The notes beneath the pieces are model-generated. The model was not told the DNA's origin, did no database searches, and saw only the letters and a program-made list of their open reading frames with translations. Of a DNA stretch of 64,000 nt, positions 49,790 through 61,034 are shown piece by piece; positions within the stretch are counted from its first letter, which is position 1, and each line of letters starts with the position of its first letter. The translations under genes were made by a program, and so were the position numbers. The DNA comes from Cercis canadensis (lineage: Eukaryota; Streptophyta; Magnoliopsida; Fabales; Fabaceae): contig QAOA01004621.1 of NCBI GenBank assembly GCA_003255065.1, positions 551,444 through 615,443 of the forward strand. The letters run 5' to 3'.

Positions 49790-50945
49790 TATCCATCTAC
49801 CTAAATCTCTATTGTCTCTATCTCTCCAAAGGTGGTGATTTCCTTTTACGCAATCTTCATCGCTGTTGATTCACTCTGCAAATATGAAGAGGAAGAAAAA
49901 AGACATGATATCACTGAAGGTTATGATCAGATTTCGTGAAGAACCAGATCCGATCAACCAGAGAATCAATGTGCTTTTGTGTGACATCATCCATTTAGTT
50001 ATATACTTACTGTAGAAGAAGCTATAAGGTTAGAAAAATCTGAATATATAGATGTTGTAAGTTATAAAGATATAGAATCTAATAATATCTCACATGTATA
50101 TGCCACAGGAAATTCCAAGTCATCCGGGTAGCTTGCTTTGCCAGAGACGAATTCAATTTGAATTCAAAAGCAATGAATCGGCATTCGAGCAAGACGGAGG
50201 CCATGGATCACAAATTCTGGGACGCTGCTGCTGAAGAAAGGTTCATTTTGTGATGGTCTTCTTTAATTTTCACCTCTTGCTTTTCGTGATGTAAATCATT
50301 ATTTAATATTGTTTATTTGTAAGTGGTTCTTGTGACTAGTTTTCTGGTTTATTAGATGGTAAATTGTCTTGCCCATGTCAATGTTGTACTCTTTGCTTAT
50401 AATTAAAAGTACATTAGATGTATTTTATTAGGAGTTGTGAGTGTTGTCCTTGTGCTGCGTGCAAGTTTCTGAGGCGATAATACACGCAAGAATGCGTGTT
50501 AGAACCATACTTTCCACCAGACAACCCTCAGAGATTTGCATATGTCCACAAGGTGTTTGGAGCAAGCAATGTGGCAAAGCTTTTGAACGAGCTAAACGCT
50601 GCACAGCAACTAGTTGTAGGCAGCTATGGCAGCGGGAGAGCAATATGAGATGTTTTGGACAAATGAACAACAACAGCAGCAGCAGGAGAAGCAGGAACAG
50701 CAACAACAGTTTCTGTTGTTTAATAGTGGATTTGAGGAGCTTGAACAACCCTTGCCAGATTCAAATGCAGCAAGGAGAACATCATCACTCTCTTCACCAT
50801 CGGGTTCAGGCAGAGCTACTGCTCACAACACAGCAACCTCAACCTCAGCAACAAATATAGCAGCCATCTTATGATTTCTTCCTCGTTTGTCTCTCCTTAT
50901 GGTTCAACATCCATGACCTTATTTGGTTTCTTTTTGCTAAAATCC
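49790..50945 (+). pseudogene. LOB-domain (LBD) transcription factor pseudogene, copy B
   Basis: From 50451 the plus strand encodes CAACKFLRR, then a TAA stop (50478-50480), Tyr where the zinc-motif Cys is expected, TQEC, then PYFPPDNPQRFAYVHKVFGA followed by SNVAKLLNELNAAQ. This is the CX2CX6CX3C block and GAS region of plant LOB-domain factors. After NAAQ the conserved Leu-zipper part (REDAVNSLAYEA type) is deleted and the frame shifts to MFWTNEQQQQQQ and QQQQFLLFNSGFEEL, a Gln-rich tail. A probable 5' exon region lies at 49790-50110. A stop, a lost Cys, an internal deletion and a shift make it a clear pseudogene. Confidence 0.88.
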
Positions 50946-52489
50946 CATCCTTGAACAAAGCAACAGTGGTATAACTTACTAGACCTGAAAAGTGGATATG
51001 GCCATTTCCATAATGTACAAATAGAATCCCAATAAAAGACAAAATCATATCTATCAGATTTGAAGATTGTTGCCACCATAATAGAATACCGAATGCTCAA
51101 CTTCTAGAGCAGCACCTCGAGGAATGGCTTCAATCTCTACATTTATTTTGTAGCTAATGCTCTAGAAGACTAATGAAATATTTCAGACTTTAGTGGTTCT
51201 AATTTTTTTGGGTCGTACATATAAGTAATGTTAAATCTTAATTAATAAACTTTGCATTTAATGATCCAAATTTGACAAAATCTTTGTATTATCTTTATCC
51301 AAACCCAATATTGGGTGACTTTTGTAGATTTCTATTACTTTTTTTTTTTTTTAATCTCTTCATTTAATATTGGAAAATTTTCTTTATTAAAGGATACTTT
51401 CAAGATGACCATAGTAGTACTAAAATTTTGTTTTTCTTTTATTTGGCTGGGTTAGGGGGAGTGCACAATATGCAGCAATTTTTCCACTCACTACTTAACT
51501 CTCACTTAAAATAATAGGTGTAAAGGAGAGCGGTCTATGTTGCATTTTATTTTTTTCATTTATTTTTTTTGTATTTTGCTGACTCTCTAGACTTACAAGG
51601 ATGTAATTTTTGCAATACAAGGTCCACATTGAAAGCTACTGCTGCCATAATGTTCAAAATAAGGATAACTACACACCATGTGTATTAACAGGAAAGGTTT
51701 TAATAGGACCTATACTCATGCAAAGACCTGTACAATTATGAACCTAAGTGGTTTACAAATAGTCCCAAAATCATAGCTATCTTCTCCAAGGGTATGCCAA
51801 TGACTAAAGGCTGAAGGGATTTTGCAAGAGTCTTAGCTCTGGTCACCGTCACGATGGTTCACCTGTCCTTCTTATTGCTGGCTGCCAGACTTGAAGTATG
51901 GAAGCTTGGAAGAAAGTCCTAGTAGCGATGGAGTTCATTGTTATAAGTCACTATAATTGAAGTATAGTGTTTCCTTTTCCTTCAGAATTTATAAGAAAAA
52001 AAAAAATCATACAACGTCATTGCAATTTGTACTTTTAAATGTTTCTATTTTTTTTTAGTTACATATGAGCATAATAAGAAAATAGGAGGGAAATACATGA
52101 CAGGAATATAACCTATAACATTAAAATCTTTAGTTTTATGACTAGAAGAGGTATTATTAGACTCACAAGTCATTGGCTTAAATGTTCTAATTTGTATTGA
52201 ATTAATTACAACAATTGAAGTTTAAATATATGGAGTCTTCTGTCAACTGCGGAGGATTTTAACTTTAGTTTAAGTGTGCTCTACAATATTTTAAAATTTT
52301 CACACTGGATGTATCATGAGTTGAGAGCACAACTCTTTTTTTGTTTTTTGTTTTGTGGGTTGTTTCAAGGTGCTTATGAAGAGGAACTGGAACATACAAA
52401 AGACATTGCAAGCCTAAAGCATTTCCTACTTATATATATATATATACACTCAAGGGTTAAGCACTGAGTACACTATTATGAAAGTTATG
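50946..52489. other. Intergenic; dispersed repeat copy at 51.3-51.8 kb
   Basis: The part 51120-51185 resembles 36510-36560 and 41600-41650 (AATGCTCTAGAAGACTAA type). The part 51290-51800 matches the block at 40.5-42.0 kb. Nothing coding recognised; the 63-codon frame at 52276 has no motif. Confidence 0.55.
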
Positions 52490-53110
52490 ACTTTATCAAT
52501 GTTTCTATCTCCCTAAATCTCTATTGTCTCTATCTCTTCAGAGGTTGTGATTTCCTTTTACACAATTTTGGTAGTTATTTCCTTTTATGCAATTTTTTAG
52601 CTGTCGATGCACTCTGCAATTATGATGAAGAAGAAGAAGAAGAAAAAAGACATGATATCAGGAAAGATTATGATTGGATTTCGTGAAAAACCAGGTCTCC
52701 AATGTGCTTTTGTGTGACATCATCCATTTAATTACTTCCTGGAGAAGAAGCTGTAAGGTTGGAAAAACGTGAATAGATATTATAAGTTGTAAAGATATGG
52801 AATCTAATCATATCTCACATGTAAATCATGTAACAGGAAATTCCAAGGCATGAATTGGCGTTGAATTTCAATCCAAGATGGTGGTAATGGATCACAAAAT
52901 GTGGGACACACTGCTGCTCAATAAAGGACAAAATGTGGGACAATGCTGCTCAATAAAGGTTCGTTTGGTGATAGTCTTCTCTAATTTTCACCTCTTTGCT
53001 TTTCGTGATGTAAATTATTAATATTTTTTGATTGTATGTGGTTCTGTGACAAGTTTTCTGGTTTGGTACATGGTAATTGTCTTGCCTATGTCAATGCTGT
53101 ACCCGTTGCT
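52490..53110 (+). pseudogene. LBD-like pseudogene, copy C (5' region only)
   Basis: It matches the 5' part of copy B: CCTAAATCTCTATTGTCTCT, GTGATTTCCTTTTACACAAT, AAAAAAGACATGATATCA, AATGTGCTTTTGTGTGACAT, CATATCTCACATGTAAAT and CTTGCCTATGTCAATGCTGT. The homology stops before the LOB domain. A 40-base piece (GTTATTTCCTTTTATGCAAT) and the stretch CAAAATGTGGGACA are locally duplicated. Confidence 0.75.
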
Positions 53111-53263
53111 TATAATTAAAACTAAATTAGTTGGTTTTTTTTTATTATTATTCTATTATGCTTGTTACATTTTTGATGTAACAACATCACAATCATTGAT
53201 GTGAAAGAATTTAATTTTAGCCATTTATTTTTAATAATAAAGATTAATTATTAAGTAAACCTA

Positions 53264-53746
53264 CATTTGAGTCTTCGAAAGATTAGACTTTCAATAAAAT
53301 CGTCTTTCAAAGATAAAAAACAATAAATTGGTCCTTGAAAAATAGGACATTCATAACAAAATAGTTCTCCATTAAGGTGGGTTGTTAACTAGTGACAGAA
53401 TAGTTGACGTGACACCGTTAAGTGACAAGTGGCACGTTAGGAACATGTGTGACAATTTAAAATGCCATGTGGCTGCTAACGTGGCAATTTAAAAAAAAAA
53501 AAAAAAAAAAANCATTTGAGTCTTCGAAAGATTAGACTTTCAACAAAATCGTCTTTCAAAGATAAAAAACAACAAATTGGTCATTGAAAGATAGGACATC
53601 CATAACAAAATAGTTCTCCATTAAGGTGGGCTGTTAACTAGTGACAGAATAGTTGACGTGACACCGTTAAGTGACAAGTGGCACGTTAGGAACATGGGTG
53701 GCAATTTAAAATGCCATGTGGCTGCTAATGTGGCAATTTAAAAAAA
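53264..53746. repeat. MITE-like piece in two near-identical copies around an N
   Basis: Copy 1 (53264-53511) and copy 2 (53513-53746) both start CATTTGAGTCTTCGAAAGAT and end in a long A run, with about 4% difference. A single N (53512) joins them. The sequence (AAATTGGTCCTTGAAA, GACGTGACACCGTTAAGTGA) is of the plant 'flow' MITE type. The doubling may be an assembly artefact. Confidence 0.8.
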
Positions 53747-54814
53747 AAAAAAAAAAGGCACTAGTCAGCCTCCATCTACTTTCATCTTCCTCCATTTCTC
53801 TGTTGTGCTCGGCCAAAAGCCTTAACCCCAATTTCTTCTTTTTATCATCCTCTTCACTCTACTTGGAGCCATTGGAGCTTTAACCAAAATCCAAATTAGT
53901 ACCATAGTCAAAAGACATCTTCCTCCCTTTCTCCTGAACTTAGGTGTCCCCTCTAATTATAGGCAAAAGACAAAAAAAAAAAAACAACAACAAAACAAAA
54001 GAGTAGTTGATCACATTGTCAATGGAGCAGGATATGGCTTTTTTCCATCGACTTACACTATCTTTTTTTTTTTTTTTTTTTGCTCTTTCAATTNTTTTTG
54101 TCGCATTATCAATTTTCTGATTGATGCACCACCAATGTTTATTTAAAGAACATATTATTGCTGGTTACTGTTTCGTCTCTCCACAAATTAGGCTTCAGAT
54201 TCATTGCTTCTCTGTTGTGGATGGCACTGATATAGTAGTAGTGCCCATTCGTGGTGGAGTAGAATCATCCATTCATTATTAGCACATACTGTTTCTCTTT
54301 TGTGGATGGCACCGACAATATAGACCAGCGTTTTGTTTGTGTCTAACAGTGCAGATAACCAGTGTACGTGACATCCGAAAGAGGGTAAATTGATTAAAAA
54401 ATATATATTTTGATAAACTATTTATTAAAATAGAATATTGTGTAAATTATTATCAAAATAAATTTTTAATTATTTTATTCATGAAACATGGACAAAATAA
54501 GTCATGTTATTTTAAAGTAGAGTCACGCTACTTTAAAGTAGCGTGACCTCTTCCTTTGCATACCTATCAATAATTTAATTAAAATTGTCTCAAATTGATA
54601 AATAATTTTCAAATTACTCTATTTACATAAATACTTTACAAAACTGTATGTTTTTAGTCATTTTACTATCATTCAGGTATCCACTTTATTTTTTGTGAAT
54701 AAAAAATAAATATTACTCAATTAGATATTTTATCAAATCAACATGGATTTATGAATACTTTTTTCTTATTTTATTTATTTAATAATTATATTAAAAATTC
54801 TATCAAAATTTTAG

Positions 54815-55960
54815 CAATTTTTTTTTTAAAAAAAAGTCTAAAAAATCCTATTCAACAATTTACCCTCAAAATTTAAAAAAGGTAAGAAAGACCTCTTTGA
54901 ACTATGAAAATATGTAGAAAATCCCTCAAAACTCTGACGTCTCTCCATTAATAGATGGAAAGGAGCATGTGCCACACACATGATATGATTAATCACTAAT
55001 TATAGGAGTATAAATGAAAATAAATTTATAAAATTAGAGCCCAAAAGTAATATTTAAAATTTTGGAGCCAAATGATAATATTAAAAAATTATCATCTTCA
55101 ACCTCAGCAATATCATTTCCATAAGTCAACCATTTTTTAATCCAGTTGGGTTTTTCTTTATATTTCTCTCATTTCTCAACTAAAATTTTAAATTGCATAT
55201 TATTTTAAAGTTTGTGAAATGTACAACAATACTTTGCTATTATTTTTAAGATTGACGCTCAAAATGAAGCAGGAAAAATTAGAGACAACAATAGCATTGG
55301 CTCTGCTTCTTCCTCTGGTTCATGATAGCTTGAGCTTAGGCGAAAGACAATCTTTACTTGGGACCATCTTCGAAATCTTCAAAGAATTGAAACCCCTAAG
55401 ATTATGCTTCTAATAATTTCTTCTATCTCCCTCTTTGTTAAATTGAACTCAGTAACCCAGTTCACACTTGAAGAAGAAACTCCATCAACCCATATCACTC
55501 CCTACAACAAACCGTACCCAGTAGTTTAATCCATGCACAAATCAAATTTCAATGCTGCCCCAATCAAATCAAAGTATCACTGCTTCTATTGTCTTTCCCC
55601 TTCAATTGCATAGAACCCTAAGTTTCAATTTCTACTGATTTCAGTGTATTTTGCCCTTTCAGAAAGATGCTTCGAGGGAGAAGGAGGAAGGAAGAGAGGA
55701 AAACCTCATGTGCCACTCACATGTCCAATTAACTAAATAAACCCTCATTAATATGAGCATTTTGGGTAATTAAGCATTTAATCATATTATGTGTGTGGCA
55801 CTTGCTCTTTCTGTCTATTAATGGATGGATGTTAGGGTATTGAGGGTTTTCTATACATTTTCATAGTTTAAGGAGGTCTTCCTTACCTTTTTTTAGCTTT
55901 GGGGGTAAACTACACATAGGGTATAGTTGAAGAGGATTTTTAGACTTTTCCAATTTTTTT
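54815..55960. mobile_element. 1.15-kb foldback element upstream of the P450
   Basis: Left arm 54815-54994 and right arm 55774-55960 are inverted complements: AAGTCTAAAAAATCCTATTC with its partner, AGGTAAGAAAGACCTC, ACTATGAAAATATGTAGAAA, CCATTAATAGATGGAAA and GTGCCACACACATGATATGA. The 780-bp centre has only a 64-codon frame without a known motif. It is likely a non-autonomous foldback element, ending about 0.6 kb before the P450 start. Confidence 0.8.
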
Positions 55961-56511
55961 AGTTAAATAATATTTATTTTGAGAAGTTAAGACATAAAAG
56001 CTACTAAATATGGTTTAATAATAAAAATTTTAGATAATTTGTATGAAGTCAAGGATTTGAACCGAAAAAGATCATGTACCAAAAAAATGATTAAGCATAT
56101 AAATATGAAAAATTCTTGCCTAATTTTACGTACATACTCTACAAACAGAAATTAGTAGTTTTATTGAATTTTATGTGTAGATCCTACTAATTTTTTAGTA
56201 CTTTTGACTACAACTTTAGATTCGAACACAGAACCTACAAGCCTTAAAAATAACTTTAGTATCATTCAGTTACAAACTATTTGGTGTAGATCCTACTAAT
56301 AAAACTACCTATTTGTGTCTAAATAATATAGTATTATGTGAGTACCTACAGATTTCTCCATGGATAGGCTGTGGCCAAAGAAAATTTACGATATCTTTTG
56401 AAATCTGTCTAAAATCTTATCAAATCTCTCTAAATTAGTATAATATGGCTAATGCTCCAACTATAGGGACTTGAAAACGACCCAATAACAACACCAAAAG
56501 GAGATTGTCTC

Positions 56512-56550
56512 TTAATATATAATTGTAGCGAACTAGCAGGTCATTGCTCC
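56512..56550 (+). promoter_or_regulatory. Probable TATA box of the P450 gene
   Basis: TAATATATAATT at 56512-56523 predicts transcription start near 56545. That leaves only about 6 bases before the ATG at 56551 but about 36 before the ATG at 56581, which favours the second start. Confidence 0.45.
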
Positions 56551-59200
56551 ATGAAGAATTCAGAAATCTATCGAACCACAATGGATTCAATTCTGAGTTT
56601 CCTTGATACTACTTCACTTGGAATACTTGTTTCTCTTGTCCTAATTTCTTGTTTCCTAGTTTTAAGATGGTCCAAAGTTGCTGAGAATCAAAGGCGAGAA
56701 GCACCAATGGCCGCGGGTGGTTGGCCCATAATTGGTCATCTCCTGCTTATAAACCGTTCAAAGATACCACCCCATGAAACTTTGGGTGCAATGGCTGACA
56801 AGTATGGACCCATTTTCACCATTAGGATTGGTGCCAAACCTGCTTTAGTGATCTGCAACTGGGAAATGGCTAAAGAATGCTTCACCACCAATGACTTAGT
56901 CGTCTCCTCGCGTCCAAGACCTGGTTACATTGACAAGGTTTGGCCCGACAGCGAAGCCTTTATGGGTCTTGCACCCTATGGTCCTTATTGGCGTGAGGTA
57001 CGCAAGATTTCCACCATAGAGTTCCTCTCAAATCACCGAATCAAGCTGTTAAGCCGTATTCGTGTCTCTGAAGTACAAACTTGCATTAGAGAGATCTTAA
57101 AACTTGCACCAAAGAAGGGCACAAGCCAAGTATTGGTGGATCTGAAGCAGTGTTTCAACGACTTAACGCTCAACATGGTTCTCAGAAGTCTTGCTGGGAA
57201 GCGATTTTTTGGTCCTGAGGCTATGGTTGGGGAGAAGGAAGCACATCGGTTTCAGAAAGCTGTAAGGGAAGTGCAGCGCCTCATGGGGCTGTTCTCAGTG
57301 GGAGATGCCATTCCACTACTTCGATGGTTGGATCTGGGTGGCCATGAGAAGGCCATGAGAGAAGCTGCAAAGGAATTGAACACAATTGTAAAGGGGTGGA
57401 TAAAGGAGCATCGGCAGAGGAGAGCTTTGGGTGATCATGTCAAAGAAGACCAAGACTTCATAGACGTGATGATTTCAATTCTTGATGGCTGTGAGCTCGC
57501 AGGGTTTGATGCTGATACAGTTAACAAAGCCACAACCTTGGTACGTATGTAGTATACTATGTTCTTACTACTAGCTACCATATACAAAGTAGGAGAGATT
57601 AATTCATCTTTTGGTTTTGGATACATGAAGGTTCTTTTCTTCTAGAAAATTGCTTTTCTCACATCATTAAAGGAGTTAGTGCATGCAATTTCAGTTGTAT
57701 GATAAAAAAAAATTTAAGTAGCTTTAGTTAAATTTAGAGTAGAAAGTCATTTCAGTTCTTAAAATATACAATAAAAATTATTTGAGTCCTTGAAAGGTTT
57801 TTATGTATCACTTGAGTCCCTAAAACTTCAAAAAGTTAATCAAATTTTTTACTATCACTTAGATCTCTAAGAAAGATTAATTTGATCAATTTTTGAACTT
57901 TCAAGGACTGTGATACAAAAAATCTTTGAGAAACCTAAGTAGTTTTTGTTATATTTTTTAAAGACTAAAATAATCTTTACTCTTAAATTTATATTGTGGT
58001 ACTATTGTGTTTAGATTAGCTGTGAAAATAATAGATAATATAAAGAATCCATTTTACAAAAATTGATTATGGAATAATCAGTTTTATATTTGGATACGTC
58101 AGTTTAGAAGTAATTTTATTATAATCAGATTTTGTTTCAATTGTATAAACAAAATCATTTTTATGTGTTAAATTACCAAAAAGTATATGGAATGATTTTC
58201 AATGTCATTTGTTAGATAATAATTCAAGGGTAAATAGTAAAAAAAAACACAAAAGATGTTCTAGTTAATAGTTATAATCAAAAACTTCGTTTTTTAGATT
58301 ATGTGTAAAAGTTGTTGGAGTACATTGAAAACCGAAAACACCTATTATGTTGTTTAACCCAAACATACTGCCAACTATAACAAAATTGATATTGGCTCTT
58401 CAAAAACTGTTAAAAGAGCTTTTCGAAAGCTTTTCTAAACATGCTGATAACACCTATGAGTTGTCTGAAAGTGTATAAATACTTTTCCTCTTTTTGTTTT
58501 AAGAGTTTTTCACCTTTGATTTGATAATAGAGAACATTCCTCTAATAAATATTGCATGTTTCAGACATTAATTACAGGGGCAACCGACACCAACACAGTT
58601 ACTCTTACATGGGCAATGTCGCTATTACTAAACAATCCTCATGTCTTGAAAAAGGCACAAGAAGAACTGGACTCCCAAGTTGGAAAGGAGAGACTTGTTA
58701 AAGAATCAGATATAGATAAGCTGGTATATATGCAAGCCATAGTTAAAGAGACATTGAGATTACACCCACCAGGACCTCTTGCAGCACCTCGTGAATTTAC
58801 AGAGGATTGCACCTTAGGTGGCTATCATATCTCAAAGGGCACTAGATTAATCACAAACCTGTGGAAGATCCAAACAGACCCCAGCTTTTGGTCAGACCCA
58901 TTGGTGTTCAAGCCAGAGAGGTTCCTTACCACTAACAAAGACATAGATGTTAGAGGTAACCATTTTGAGTATATACCATTTGGAAGCGGTCGAAGAATAT
59001 GTCCTGCAATATCTTTTGCCCTTCAAATGGTTCATTTTACCCTAGCCAGTTTTCTTCACTCATTTGAAATCTCAAAACCAGATGAACCTATTGATATGTC
59101 TGAAGATATTGGAATGACAAACATCAAAGCTACTCCACTTGAAGTTCTCGTTGAACCTCGTTTGTCTCCTAAGCTTTGGAAAACACTCTCATGGTGCTGA
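56551..59200 (+). CDS. Cytochrome P450, CYP82-like
   Basis: Exons 56551-57540 and 58565-59200 join in phase 0 at the standard CYP82 intron place. From ATG 56581 the product has 531 residues (541 from 56551), normal for plant P450s. An N-terminal anchor helix (about residues 12-28) places it in the ER membrane. Then come the hinge GGWPIIGH (46-53), the I helix, K-helix KETLR (ExxR 382-385), FKPERF (435-440) and heme loop [10 protein letters not shown] with C466. Two sites depart from consensus: the I-helix reads GATDTN (325-330) where GG-x-DTT is usual, and Ala follows CP in the heme loop where Gly is usual. CYP82 members oxidise phenolics, alkaloids or terpenoids; the substrate cannot be told here. 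No frame break is seen. The intron (1024 bp) contains a MITE. Confidence 0.93.
57729..57991. mobile_element. Foldback MITE in the P450 intron
   Basis: TAAATTTAGAGTAGAAAGTC at the left end pairs with the inverted right end (TAAATTTAAGAGTAAAGATT), and the pairing continues through CAGTTCTTAAAATATACAAT with its partner. Arms are about 90 bp. Wholly inside the intron, so splicing removes it. Confidence 0.75.
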
Positions 59201-60350
59201 GCTAGATGTTTCTATATGTTTGTTTCAATAAATAAGTCTAGCTACTTTGTGTTTCTGTAGTGCTTAGTAAATTAAGAATGAGAGACTGCCCATGTCTCAA
59301 CTCAATATGCTTGGGCTGATGAGCCACTCCCTATAATAGCAGGTGCAAGTGTGGTGTTGTTGCATGCTAGGCCTGTCTAGGAACCCCGTGGATGATAGGG
59401 GTTTTGTGGGCTTAATCTGTTTTGCTTATTATTAATGGCCTCGGACATGGTCTTGGCATTGTGAATAACACACTTCACCGTGTATTAGGATGTATTATTT
59501 TAAATGACATATTCTCTCATCACTAAGAGTCAAAATGGATATCATGGGTTTGATTCTCACAATGTGTTTTTTTTTTCTTTTTTTTTTAACACATTGCGCC
59601 CATATATAACAAAAAAAAAAAATGTATTATTTGAACTCTCGACAAAGGCATAGTATATATCCCTATCTATATAACAATGTGGAGCTGACAAGTGTCCCTA
59701 TTAAGGTGAAGACAAGTGACATGCTGTGTGAATTTCTTTCATTCAAAGGTATTTAAAAAATTAACTAATATGAAGCATGTATGATTTATAAATAAAAAAA
59801 TGAAAAAGAAATTAAAATTCGTGCCTTTAATTTACTTCCATATTAAGAATTTCTCACCATTNATCCAAAATTTATGTACTCTCTTCTTATCTGCACAGAT
59901 ATGTAACTAGTTATTTGTAACAGACACATTAAAAATCAGAATGTCCCTTTATCTAAAGAAATTCCTTGGCTTAACTACAATTTAGATGCTTCTTGATTTG
60001 GTCATTTTATTTAAAAAGTAAATAAGTCCCTCTATTTTAACAAAATAAACAGTTTTAGTCCCTATGTTAACTTTAGTCCCTATTATTTATAAGGTGCACC
60101 TAAGTAGAGAAAATTTTATTTCACCTTGCTAAAACAACTATCGAATAAAAAAATTTCTTGTTAATGCTCCTGATTCCACACGGTGTATATTTTTTTCTTA
60201 AAAAAAAAAAGACTCTTGCTAACTGTTTATTTTGACAAATTGNAAAGACTCTTTCTAACTGTTTATTTTGACAAATTGTAAGTGAGAATATGAAATAGTC
60301 CTATTCCAACGGGTTCTATGCACATTATCAATACAAATTAAAAAAAAAAA
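59201..60350. other. P450 3' flank and intergenic DNA
   Basis: AATAAATAAG at 59229-59238 could serve as the P450 polyadenylation signal. The rest is AT-rich, with Ns at 59862 and 60243; the latter sits between two 36-bp near-copies. No gene seen. Confidence 0.5.
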
Positions 60351-60932
60351 GTTTAATTGCAATTTTGGTCCCCCTATTTTAACCNTTTAATTGTAATTTT
60401 GGTCTCCCTATTTTAACCACTTGAACGTTTTGATCCCCCTTCTTTAAAAATGCACTATTGAGTCTCTCTATATTCATAAAATGTACAAGTTTAGTTCATT
60501 TATCTTTAAGTCAAAATTCTTAAGTTTATTTCAATGTGTAAAGTTCTCTGATTCATAATCCCACCGTTCAGATTGAAGGACTACATCTTGTGAACCTTCT
60601 CACTAAATTTGAGATCAATCTAACGGTAAAACTCAACCCAAAATACCAAAACCATAAGTTTTTATCTAACTAAAAATTTAGACTTATTCATCGTTAGATT
60701 GAGCTGAAATTTAATGAAAAGATTCACAAAACGTAACTCTTCAATCTGAAGAGTGAGATTATGAATTAGAGAACTTTACACCTTGAAATAAACCTAAGAA
60801 TTTTGACTTAAAGATAAATGGACTAAACTTGTACCTTTTATGAATATAGAGGGACTCAATAGTTTATTTTTAAAGAAAGAGGATCAAAACGTTCAAGTAG
60901 TTAAAATAGGAGGACTAAAATTGCAATTAAAC
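60351..60932. mobile_element. 582-bp foldback element with ~260-bp inverted arms
   Basis: The ends are GTTTAATTGCAATTTTGGTC and, inverted, GTTTAATTGCAATTTTAGTC. The arms continue with ACTTGAACGTTTTGATCC, TATATTCATAAAA, TTTATCTTTAAGTCAAAATT, GTTCTCTGATTCATAATC and CAATCTAACG over about 260 bp each. This is a widespread plant foldback/MITE type. An N at 60385 with a 33-bp repeat near the left end slightly lengthens that arm. No target duplication is convincing. Confidence 0.9.
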
Positions 60933-61034
60933 CAAAAAATAATGCTAACGGGTATCATTATAAAGGCAAAGTAAATTACACTCATTTTATTTTTCTAACT
61001 TGATCACTTGTACCAAACACACTCCCAATGGTCA

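Noticed and set aside
50441..50860. 139-codon plus-strand frame as a gene
   Set aside because: It is in the wrong frame; the LOB-domain match is in another frame of the same stretch and is broken.
53264..53746. True tandem duplication of a MITE
   Set aside because: The copies meet at a single N within an A run and are nearly identical, as expected for an unmerged contig overlap.
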